A DNA stretch of 64,000 nucleotides. Origin: Tritrichomonas musculus (taxonomy: Eukaryota; Parabasalia; Tritrichomonadida; Tritrichomonadidae). The stretch is from the NCBI GenBank assembly GCA_039105265.1, contig JAPFFF010000010.1:1054001-1118000 (forward strand), written 5' to 3'. The notes below the pieces were generated by a model. The model was given only the letters and a program-made list of their open reading frames with translations, made no database searches and was not told the origin of the DNA. The position numbers were made by a program, and so were the translations under genes. Positions 38,420 to 48,600 of the stretch are shown here, in pieces (position 1 is the first letter of the stretch; the number at the start of each line of letters is the position of its first letter).

Positions 38420-40681
38420 ATGAGTCACGACGTTAAGGCACTTATATGCCAGATGAGTGTTGAAGAGAAAGCAAATTTTTGCTCAGGCGTAGACAATTGG
38501 CACTTATTCTCACTTCCGCGTTTGAATATTCCTGAAATTATGGTATGTGATGGGCCACACGGACTAAGGAAGCAAGATGAAACGTGTGATCAAAGTGAGA
38601 TCAATTCAAGTGTTAAAGCCATTTGTTTCCCAACTGCAAGTGCAACAGCATGCTGCTTTAATACAAAACTACTTGAAGAAATGGGGCAAACTTTAGGCGA
38701 TGAAGCTCTTCATGAAAAAGTTGGAATTGTGCTTGGCCCAGGATGTAATATTAAAAGATCACCACTATGCGGAAGAAACTTTGAATACTATTCTGAAGAT
38801 CCACTTGTATCAACAAAAGCTGCCGCATCTTTCGTCAAAGGAATTCAAAGTAAAAATGTCGGAGCATGTATGAAACATTTTGCATGTAATAATCAAGAAG
38901 ATAGGAGAGGATCAATTTCAGCCGATGTTGATGAACGTACATTAAGAGAAATATATTTAGCATCATTTGAAGGAGCAATTACAGAATCACATCCATGGTC
39001 AATCATGTGTTCTTATAATAGAATCAATGGTGTTTATTCAGCAGATAATGAGTGGTTACTCACTAAAGTTTTACGTGATGAATGGAAATTTGATGGCATT
39101 GTAATGAGCGATTGGGGTGCTACAAACGATAGAGTTAAGGGATGTAAAGCCGGTCTTGAGCTCCAAATGCCTGGTCCATGTAATTGGTTTAACCAACAAA
39201 TTGCTAAATCAGTCAAAGAAGGAATCCTTGATGAAAAAATATTAAATAGATGCGCTGAACGTGTTGTTGATGTAATTTTTAGAGCAGTTGATGGACAAGC
39301 ACAAGGTAACTTTGATTATGAAGAACATCATAAAATTGCACAAAAAGTTGGAGAAGAATGTGTGGTACTTCTAAAAAATGAAAACCATATACTTCCATTA
39401 AATAAAACCCAAAAAGTTGCCTTTATTGGTCCATATGCAAAAAATCCAAGATTTCAAGGTGGTGGATCATCTCACATTAATACATATAAGGTCACTAATG
39501 CTTTTGAAAGTGCTTCTAAAAATGAGGCAAATGTTATTTTTGCACAAGGATGTGATGACGAAACAGATGATGTTAATCAAAAATTGCTTAATGAAGCAAT
39601 TGAAATAGCAAAAAGTGTTGATGCTGTTGTTCTTTTCATTGGATTGCCTGATTCATTTGAAAGCGAAGGATATGATCGCAAACATATTCACTTGCCAAAA
39701 TGTCAAAATAAATTAGTGAATGAAGTTTCAAATGTCAATAAAAATATCGTTGTTGTTTTACACAATGGTTCACCTGTTGATATGCCATGGATAAAAGAAG
39801 TCAAAGGTGTTATTGAAGCATACCTTTGTGGAGAAGCTGTTGGTGAAGTTATCTTTAATATTTTATATGGAATTGTTAATCCATCTGGTCATCTTGCTGA
39901 AACATTCCCATTGAAATTGGAAGATAATCCTTCATTCTTAGATTTTGGAGGTCATCATGATCATGTTCATTATCGTGAAGGAATATTTGTTGGTTATAGA
40001 TATTATGATCATAAACAAATGGATGTTTTGTTCCCATTTGGTCATGGACTTACATATACTGAATTCGCTTTTAATAATTTAAAAATTGATAAAGACAAAA
40101 TCAAAGATAATGAAGCAATATATGCCCATGTTGATATTAAAAATGTTGGTTCTGTTGAAGGTAAATGTGTTGTTCAATTGTATGTATCAGATAAAACAAA
40201 TTATGAATACAGGCCAATTAAAGAACTTTGTGCATTTGATAAAATTAATCTGAAACCAGGAGAAACAAAAACAGTTGATTTTAAATTAAGTAAACGCTCT
40301 TTCGCATTTTGGAATACTGAAATTCATGATTGGTATGTTCCAACTGGTGAATATGAAATAATGATTGGAGAATCATCAAGAGACATTCGTATTACAGGTA
40401 AAATTCAAGTGCAATCTACAACAACAATAAATAAAACAATTACAATAAATACTGTTTACGGAGAAGTTTACAATAATCCAATAACAAGGCCTTTAATTGA
40501 AAATTTCTTAAACAAGCATCCAGAACCTAAAAAAATCATGGAATCCAATGATCCAGAACATGAATTAGTAAGAGTTATGATACGTTCATTCCCTCTACGT
40601 TTATTGATTTCATTTTTCGCAATAGACCCTGATGAAGTCATTAAAATAGCTGAAGATGCAAATAAATTACTTGCTTCTTAA
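38420..40681 (+). CDS. GH3 family beta-glucosidase-like hydrolase
   Basis: 753 aa from the ATG at 38420 (an upstream TTG is not preferred). It is a full glycoside hydrolase family 3 protein. The N-terminal barrel has PEIMVCDGPHGLR, KRSPLCGRNFEYYSEDP, GACMKHFACNNQEDRR (the sugar-binding KHF/ACNNQE) and the catalytic nucleophile Asp in IVMSDWGA near residue 230. The second domain and a C-terminal FnIII-like domain follow: GYRYYDHKQMDVLFPFGHGL, then a fibronectin-like part to about 700. It removes terminal beta-glucose or related sugars. There is no signal peptide, so it is intracellular, like bacterial-type beta-glucosidases; acquisition from bacteria is plausible but not shown. Confidence 0.93.
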   Translation: MSHDVKALICQMSVEEKANFCSGVDNWHLFSLPRLNIPEIMVCDGPHGLRKQDETCDQSEINSSVKAICFPTASATACCFNTKLLEEMGQTLGDEALHEKVGIVLGPGCNIKRSPLCGRNFEYYSEDPLVSTKAAASFVKGIQSKNVGACMKHFACNNQEDRRGSISADVDERTLREIYLASFEGAITESHPWSIMCSYNRINGVYSADNEWLLTKVLRDEWKFDGIVMSDWGATNDRVKGCKAGLELQMPGPCNWFNQQIAKSVKEGILDEKILNRCAERVVDVIFRAVDGQAQGNFDYEEHHKIAQKVGEECVVLLKNENHILPLNKTQKVAFIGPYAKNPRFQGGGSSHINTYKVTNAFESASKNEANVIFAQGCDDETDDVNQKLLNEAIEIAKSVDAVVLFIGLPDSFESEGYDRKHIHLPKCQNKLVNEVSNVNKNIVVVLHNGSPVDMPWIKEVKGVIEAYLCGEAVGEVIFNILYGIVNPSGHLAETFPLKLEDNPSFLDFGGHHDHVHYREGIFVGYRYYDHKQMDVLFPFGHGLTYTEFAFNNLKIDKDKIKDNEAIYAHVDIKNVGSVEGKCVVQLYVSDKTNYEYRPIKELCAFDKINLKPGETKTVDFKLSKRSFAFWNTEIHDWYVPTGEYEIMIGESSRDIRITGKIQVQSTTTINKTITINTVYGEVYNNPITRPLIENFLNKHPEPKKIMESNDPEHELVRVMIRSFPLRLLISFFAIDPDEVIKIAEDANKLLAS

Positions 40682-41056
40682 AAAAAGAAGATGAAAAAAA
40701 GAATTCATTTTCAAATTAATTTGATAGTTTTTTAATAAAACTATTTAATCATCATTTGTTTTATATGTTTTTATCTATTAATTATTTTTTTCTCTGTTCA
40801 TCCGTTTTTAAGGTTATGCGTTTTAACTATATGTAAAATATTTTTATAAGGATTTATTACTATAAAGTGAAAGGACAATCATATGATGCAATTTTAATTA
40901 AGCAAGAACTCTATTAACAAATGTCGCATGTTATGTGGTATATGCCTGATTTTTTAGATTAGCAATGAGAATAAATTGATCTTAAAAAAAATTTTGTTTT
41001 TCTAGTTCTACACAACAAAAATATTGATAAAGAAAATGGCATTGCATTAAATTTAT
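40682..41056. other. Intergenic
   Basis: A/T-rich spacer; nothing recognised. Confidence 0.7.
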
Positions 41057-41620
41057 TTAAACATGTACATGAAAAAGAATTCTTGAATAGGGATTAACCA
41101 TCGTTAGATCGAATAATCCAATCTTTACTGATGACGTAATTGTTATTTTGTTAAGAAATGAGCATTTTTGAAAAGCATTATCATTAATTAAAGTGACAGA
41201 TAATGATAATCTTTCAACCGAAGTAGCTGAAGAAGGAATGGTCATTTTTTTCAATGATGAACATTCATAGAAAGCAGAACTTCCAATTAAAGTTAAAGAT
41301 GGTAGATTTTCAAATATTATTTGCTCGAACTTTGAGCATCCACAGAAAGCTGAGTCACCAATTGAAGTCACAGAAGAAGGAATTGTTATTTCTGTAAGGT
41401 TTTGACGTTTCATGAAAGTTGATTGTCTAATCAAGCATAAAAAAGATTGGTTTTCAAATTATTCTAATAAGTGATGTGCATTCATTAAAAGAATTACTTC
41501 CAATATCGGTGATTGACGATGAAATATTTTTATGAGTTAGCAAAGAACACCCTTTGAAAGCCTAATCTCCAATCGAAGTAATTGAAGATGGAATCAATTT
41601 TTGTGTGAATCTATCACAAA
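41057..41620 (-). pseudogene. BspA-like leucine-rich-repeat remnant
   Basis: The 125-codon frame at 41434-41057 has TpLRR units (LTEITIPSSVTSIGDSAF, LTLIGSSAFYECSSL, KMTIPSSA). Upstream on the same strand the series continues (IPSSITSIGD, FKGCSLL, ITDIGSNSFNECTSL) with stops within it, to about 41620. Intact BspA-like proteins are secreted or surface proteins in trichomonads; this copy has lost signal, anchor and frame. Confidence 0.75.
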
Positions 41621-42019
41621 AAAATGAAGCAGTCTTTTTTTTAATGTTTGGTTGATTAAAATAAAAGCTGAACTATTTTATATTATTTCTTTCTAACAAC
41701 AAGTTTAGGTGATTAACTCAAAATTGTTTTTCAATTAATGAAATGAGAGCTTGAAATTAAGCATATAACAGATTACATGTCTGAAAAATATCAATGAGGA
41801 CTCGCAATATTCCTTGCTTTGACTGGTCCAAATGCTTCTGGCATCATTGTACTGCAATTGATCGTTAGTTTAATATAGACACTTTTTATGTTGACCAGTT
41901 TGGTCATATTTGATCCTAATTTTAAAAGAGGTGCTTGAGAATTCATTGGGCAAACATTGATGATTTCATACAATTTGAACAATTTCAAGATTCATTGATG
42001 ATTTCACACAATTTGAATT

Positions 42020-42069
<50 letters not shown>

Positions 42070-42420
42070 GTTTCCGAATTTTGAATTGAAAGAAAATAAT
42101 GATCTTTTTGTGCATCTAGAGTATATATTTCTTCTATAGGGAGCTTTATACTCTAGATTTCAAGATAATCTTTCAATTCTCATTTTATTTCATATTTTAA
42201 TCAAAATAGCTTATTATTTTACTAGTGATTCCATATTTTAGGGATAATAATAAGAGATTCCATGATTTATAATTGCTAGATTCTGAAATTGTGTAGTATT
42301 AATATAAAATATTACTGATAATTTCAGATTAAATACTCATTATTAAAAATAATAAAAAGAAGGCAGAAAGTATTAATTTAATGATAAAAATATGAGTAAT
42401 AAGAGTCCAAACTAAAGTTT
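41621..42420. other. A/T-rich DNA with a 48-nt A tract
   Basis: Contains a 65-codon frame (41988-41791) of unknown meaning and a 48-nt A run at 42021-42068, preceded by a short duplication (GATGATTTCA...CACAATTTGAA, twice). No gene recognised. Confidence 0.6.
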
Positions 42421-42423
42421 TTT

Positions 42424-44577
42424 CTAGTCTTCCTTAATATATTTTTGAGAATCTTCATCATCATATTTCATTTCCGATTGATTTTTTTCATTTATTTTAA
42501 TAAGTCCATTTCCTTCCTCTTCTTCTACAATTCTTCCTGATATTTTTCTTTTTTTGATAATTTTTGAAGATTGTTTATTAATCATTTCAACATTTTTAAA
42601 AATATCAGGATCATTATCAACCAAATCGACGAAGTTATAATATTCGTTTGCATCAGCAGAAGCTTCTGTAACAAAATCTGAATTATTCTTCAATTGATCA
42701 ATGATATCGTCAAATGATGGTCGATCTGAAGGATTTTGAGACCAGCATTTTTCGATAAGTTTTTTATAACAGTTTGGAATGTCATATTTAAAAAGAGGCC
42801 GATTTCCAAGGATTAACACTTCTTTCATTATTTGATAGACACTTTTTAAATCAGAAAAAGGCTTTTCATTTGTCATTATTTCATATACCGTGAATGCAAA
42901 AGCATAAACATCGACTTTTTTAGTATAACCTAGATTTTTCCAAACTTCAGGAGCAGCATGAGTTGGAGTCCCTTTAAATTTTTTATTTTCATCATCTGTT
43001 AATTCGTCAATTTTCACTGACATGCCGAAATCCGAGAGTTTTGGAAACAAATTTTCATCGATTAGAATATTTGCAGCTTTTAGATCTAGGTGGAGAATAT
43101 CATTCTTATGCAAATAAGCCATTGCTGAAGCTATTCCATAAATGCAGATTAATTTTTTGGTCGAATCCCAATCATCAATTGCTCTTGAACATTGCTCCAA
43201 TTCGATAATTTTATCCAATGATCCGTTTGGTGAATATTCGGTTATAATAACTGGCCTTTCTCTATCTTTAAAATCGCATGTGTAATAGTCGATATATTTC
43301 AGTATAGAAAAATGATCTATCTCCGACATAATATTGCATTCTCTAATAAAATTAACAGCAACAATATCATTGCTATCAAATATATTTGGCACTTCTTGTT
43401 TTGATACTTTGGCTACGTTCCAAACATTTTTATTTTCATCATAAATTTTATACACAACACCAAAACCACCTTCTCCAATTTTATTTTCTTTCTTTATATT
43501 AATTGGAATTTTTTTCATAAATATTTGTTGTTGTGATTCTTTTTCAAACTTCGAAATTCCTGATTCTTTTTCAATCTTCGAAATTCCTGATTCATGACCA
43601 AGGACTATAACACTTGCAGATATATCATATTTATCATTGTTTTGTTCATTGTTTGTCAGAATATTACAATGTTCTATTTTGCTATTTTGATCAATAATTA
43701 AGTCAGCAAGATATCCATTAAATTGAATTCTTTTAACATCATATTCATCTATAAATTTTGGATCATTTTTTAGCAATTGTGCAATTTCTTCGAATGTTGG
43801 TCTATCTTTTGGTTCAGACGACCAGCATTTCTGGATAAGTTGTTGATAACACTCAGGAATATTTGAATTGAATTCTGGTCGGATACCTTGAACAATATTT
43901 GTGATAATATCAAAAAAATTCATGTTTTGAAAAGGCTTTTGTAATGTTAATATTTGATATGCAATCATTGCAAACGAATAAACATCACTTGCTTTTGTGT
44001 ATTCTTCGCCATTCCAAATTTCAGGAGCAACAAAAACGCAATCTTCATTAATTAATGGATCTTCTTTGTTATGGATAAATTTTGATAAACTATAATAGCC
44101 ATTTATGAGTGGTGAATTGTCATCATCAATAACAATATTTTTGGTATTTAAATTCGAATGAATAATATTATTGGAATGTAGATAATTCATTCCTAATGTA
44201 ATACTGTATATGTAAATAAATTGCTTAGTATGTGACAATTTAAAATCGGGTGATAAAAACTTGTCGTAAATAGTTGTAAAATTATGCAATTTTTTGATCA
44301 TAATAGAAAGTTTAGATTCATTATCAAAATCGACAAGACTATATTTATCTATGTTAACAAGAGACATATGATGCATACCTGAAAATAAATCATAAATGTT
44401 TGTTATTTTCTCGATATATTCATTTGAATAGTTGGATAAATCTTCATGATAAACTTTAATTATAGGCTCAAAATTAAATATTTGTTGGACACTAAATACA
44501 TTGCAATTATCGCCTTTCCCTATGTTTCTTTTTTTGGTTAAAAGATGAGCATCAAATTGATAAGTTTTGTCTTTCAT
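42424..44577 (-). CDS. Tandem pseudokinase-kinase protein
   Basis: 717 aa with two protein-kinase domains. The first (about 10-265) is a pseudokinase: the catalytic loop reads IIHSNLNTKNI with Asp lost, and the DFG position reads INGYYS. It keeps VFVAPEIW and the DVYSF helix. The second (about 355-640) looks active: GEGGFG near 362, the WNVAKVSK lysine, HLDLKAANI near 496 with Asp, SDFGMS near 515 and APEVW. A Lys/Glu-rich tail follows. This plan recalls the JAK-type pseudokinase that regulates its neighbour; whether it does so here is inference. The fold resembles TKL-type kinases, the large trichomonad group. Confidence 0.9.
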   Translation of the reverse strand: MKDKTYQFDAHLLTKKRNIGKGDNCNVFSVQQIFNFEPIIKVYHEDLSNYSNEYIEKITNIYDLFSGMHHMSLVNIDKYSLVDFDNESKLSIMIKKLHNFTTIYDKFLSPDFKLSHTKQFIYIYSITLGMNYLHSNNIIHSNLNTKNIVIDDDNSPLINGYYSLSKFIHNKEDPLINEDCVFVAPEIWNGEEYTKASDVYSFAMIAYQILTLQKPFQNMNFFDIITNIVQGIRPEFNSNIPECYQQLIQKCWSSEPKDRPTFEEIAQLLKNDPKFIDEYDVKRIQFNGYLADLIIDQNSKIEHCNILTNNEQNNDKYDISASVIVLGHESGISKIEKESGISKFEKESQQQIFMKKIPINIKKENKIGEGGFGVVYKIYDENKNVWNVAKVSKQEVPNIFDSNDIVAVNFIRECNIMSEIDHFSILKYIDYYTCDFKDRERPVIITEYSPNGSLDKIIELEQCSRAIDDWDSTKKLICIYGIASAMAYLHKNDILHLDLKAANILIDENLFPKLSDFGMSVKIDELTDDENKKFKGTPTHAAPEVWKNLGYTKKVDVYAFAFTVYEIMTNEKPFSDLKSVYQIMKEVLILGNRPLFKYDIPNCYKKLIEKCWSQNPSDRPSFDDIIDQLKNNSDFVTEASADANEYYNFVDLVDNDPDIFKNVEMINKQSSKIIKKRKISGRIVEEEEGNGLIKINEKNQSEMKYDDEDSQKYIKED

Positions 44578-45655
44578 TTTTTATTTGGCCAAATAAAATG
44601 TCAATTGAATGGTTTATGAATTTATAAATTTTATTATTGTATTAAAATAATATGTTGCCTATTTTTATGAAGCCCAAAATATTTGAATGTCCTATTCATT
44701 CATAAAGAATTTTATATTTTTGATTTATTTGCTTAATTTAATTTAGGATACACATATTCATTTATTCAGTATAAATGTAATAGAACTCAGGAAACTCTGG
44801 AAAATTTCTTGAAACTAATATATAATAAAGAGAATCATATTATAATAATATTTTGTTATAAAACATATCATTTATTTTGCTTAGAATCTGAGATATTGTT
44901 AAAACAATTTTCAAAAATTGAGAGGAAATTCCATTCAATTTTTGTTGTAACTTGAAACAAACTTTTTTCAAAATTTTGGAGTTGGAATTTTTTTAAATCC
45001 TGATATATTATAATACAGATAATAAACTATTAATTAATAAAATTTTTACTGAATACCTGTAGGTGTACGCATTTATTATGTCAGCTTTTTTTAAAAAATC
45101 GTAAAATCATCGAAAAACCACAAGAATCGACGTATTTCCTGATGCAATGGTTAAGCTCCTATTTTTTGTGATAATTATATTTATCACACTATTATAATTA
45201 TTTTTATATGGTTATTATCTAAAAATGCCGCTTTTTTACCAGTATATAAATATATTAAAAAAGGTACTTTTTTCAAATAATTATAATTATTTTGAAAAAA
45301 ATTTTCTAAATACGATTTTCTTATAGAACAAGTTTTCAAATCTGATTTTCTGCTATAACATATATGAGAATATAAAACTCTTTTTTACATATCATACCCA
45401 CTTAGTTACCTTTCACTTTGTCACTTTTTTTCTAATATACTATAGTGCAAATTAACATGCACCATGCATAACTTTTTTTCATACATATCTCTATACAAGC
45501 CATTAATAAGTAAACATTTAATAGATAATATATGATTAACTATACATCCTATATATTTTGAATGGGATTGATTTTTACTTAATAATTTTAAATCAATAAA
45601 GCATCTAATAAAAATCCGATTATTTAAAATTAAGTTTGCTTATGATTTAGAATGC
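44578..45655. other. Intergenic
   Basis: About 1.1 kb of A/T-rich DNA; nothing recognised. Confidence 0.7.
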
Positions 45656-48600
45656 TTAACAATCAAACAGCTGCAGGTTGCTGGAGAAGTTTCCAGAGAG
45701 GATTTGGTCCATGAACCTCTCGTATCTTTCCTCACTCAAAAAGAGTGGCTGACCCCTTCTGAATCCCACATCAGTGCATCCATACTTGTCAAGGAAGAAT
45801 GGACGCAAGCAGCAAGTCCTCTTTCCATCAATTACTCGCACTTCGGACGCGTCCATTCCAATCGACAAGAAAACCGAAGGATAATTCTTTTTCTGAAACA
45901 TCTTTTTAAGGGTTTGAATCTGATTTTTGGAATCTATGAGAATCAGAGAGTTTAAATAATCGGGTTTGCTTTCTGTGTCACCGAAATCGTCGTAATTAGA
46001 GATCATATTATTGTAATCGAGGATATTGTAAATGGTAAACTGGCTAGTATGGTCGACAGGGAAGTTGTAAGGCTCTTGAGCGAATCTTATGAACTCATTT
46101 GGGATCAGAGAGAAGGTAAAAGGCTTGAATTCAAAATCAGCATTTAGATGGTGAAACGTTACGTTGAATTTTTGTGAAAGATTGTCGAGTGATAAGATAT
46201 CGTCCCAATCAATAACATTCCGACTCCTTAACTGAATGTTTTCGTCTACAACTTTCTTATTTAAGAGGAAATGTTCGACCAAACAGACCCTTCTCAAAAG
46301 TAAGCACAATTCTTTTTCACTTCTCTCGTCGTTGCAATTGAAGGATGATTGAACAAACTGCTTAACTAAATCCTTAAATGTCTGTTCTTCTTCTATATCA
46401 TCGGTTTCAATCAGTTTCTTAACAAACCGTTGAAAAGACGTTAATTTTGAATCAACGTTTTCTGAAACATCATCTGTGAATCCGGTCTCCATCTTCGGCT
46501 TCCCTTTCATCCTGTATGCGTGCCATGCGGTTAAGAAAAGGTTCCTCGACAAGATCTTGTTTTTCTTCGAATCGAGACAGTAAGGAAGGCTTCTTAACCT
46601 GACCTCGAACGTTGTTATCAAACCGCTGATTGACTTCACAAGTTCGACGAAAACATCGATTATTTTCTCCTCCGATGATTTGAAGAACATTGAGAACTTG
46701 TTGATGAAGAGGTTCAACGCCTCCTTGAGGTTCTCGTGATTCTTTATATCAGCGTCGGACAAATCATCGATGTTCGGAAGGAATCCGTTCTTAAATGAAC
46801 GATCAATTGGGCATGTGAAGTCTTCTTTATGCACGCAATTTGGATGCACGAGATGCTGACAGATTCCGAATTGGATGACGAAGAGGTTTCCCGCTGTGCA
46901 GCGTTTTGTAACAGTTTTGTTTGAATTTTCTAGCTCTTTCAATTTCCGTGCTTGTTCTTCTCTTTGTTCTTGAAGCTGCTGCACTTTCATCTGTCTTCTT
47001 CGGTTCTTTCGTTCTTCAACTTGCTGCACTTGTCGCTGGTGTTTCTCAATGATGCTTTGGTGAAGATTGTTCATTGCATTTTGACGTGATCGAATTTCAT
47101 CTTCATCAAGATCGTCTGTAATGTCGAGTTCTGGAGATTGCGCCAATATCTGAGCAAAAATCATCTCTGGATCTTGAATTTTCTCGTCTTCTTCGCCTTC
47201 GTCATCATCGTCATCTTGCCTGTGCAGGATGTAAGTTGATTCGAGAATGTCCTCGTCTTGTAAAACATCAGCTTCTCGCATTGCATTGAGCTCTGACATT
47301 TCAACGAGCGGAGGCTTGTCAAAGATGAATGGAAGCTTCGTTCGATAGATATAAAGAGGATAACAAAGAACTTCGTCTTTAGTTTCCATCGAACAAATTG
47401 AACAGACTTCGTTTTCAACACTCGACTGAGTCATTGATTCTTCACTTGCTTCGTCTTCGAGAGAGAAACTCGACGAAAGTGACTTGAAATGTGTAATGAT
47501 GTCTTCTTTCATTTTTCGCGCACGTTCCTTCTTCATCTGGTCGGCATCTTCCTTTGTCTTTTCAGTTTCGTTCCATTCAATTTCAACCGCCATTTGATTC
47601 AAAACATTCTTTCCAAGCTCGCCTTTTTCGAGCAAGATTTCAATGATTGATTTTGGTGATTCATTTGACGAAGCTATCGGCATTCTGAGGAATAAGTCGA
47701 AGGCTTCTTTATTCAATGTGTTTTGAACGTTTGCACCTTCATTTGGGTTAAATGTGAAATTAAAAACAGACACTCTCAATTGAGTGATCAAATCAACAAT
47801 TGTTGATTTGTAATTAATGATTTGTCCTTGTTTTATTTTCGGTTTAATTGAGCTGTCAGATTGGAAATTCTTATCTTGAACGAACTTTGAAATAAGAATA
47901 AGAATGTTCATTGCAAGATGGTCATTAAGTTCATTTGCATTTGATTCAGAACTTTTTCTGAGGGTTTGATATATGATTGCCAAAACTGTTGGAGTTGCCA
48001 AAAATTCTTTTAATCGAACATTCAATTCACTCTTATCAAAAAAGTAAGTTTCTTCTGGCTCAAATTGTTGCATTTTAATTAATTTGTCAGGATGTTTTGA
48101 TATTTCATTGTTCATGAGAACTTTTTCTCGATTGAAAGAATTGATTGCTGAAATGAAATTGACTTCAATTCCTTCTTTCAAGTGGAAAGAAACATCTTGA
48201 TCTGCGTTTTCAATATTCCTTTTATTAGATTTTTGTGTTACTGTTGCAACTTCATGAATGATTTTATTCATTAATGCTGATGATGGTATTTTATCTATGA
48301 CTGAAAAGCTATACTTATTACTTAATATATTCAAGTCAGAGACACCTTGTTTTAATTCAAAAATTATCTGTTCTTTTGCAATTTCGTAACTGTCGAAATT
48401 AAAAAGAATTCTTTCAGTTACCAACAAAATTGACAAATATAAGAACGAAAAGATTATTTGCTTCTTTTTTCCTTCATTCATCTCATCATCAATATCATCA
48501 AAAATGCCAAGTTCTCTTGCCATTTCAAATGCAAAAAATTCTTTAAAACTGAACTCATTGATTCCTTTATTTTCATTGCATTGAAGGCCAATTGTGAGTT

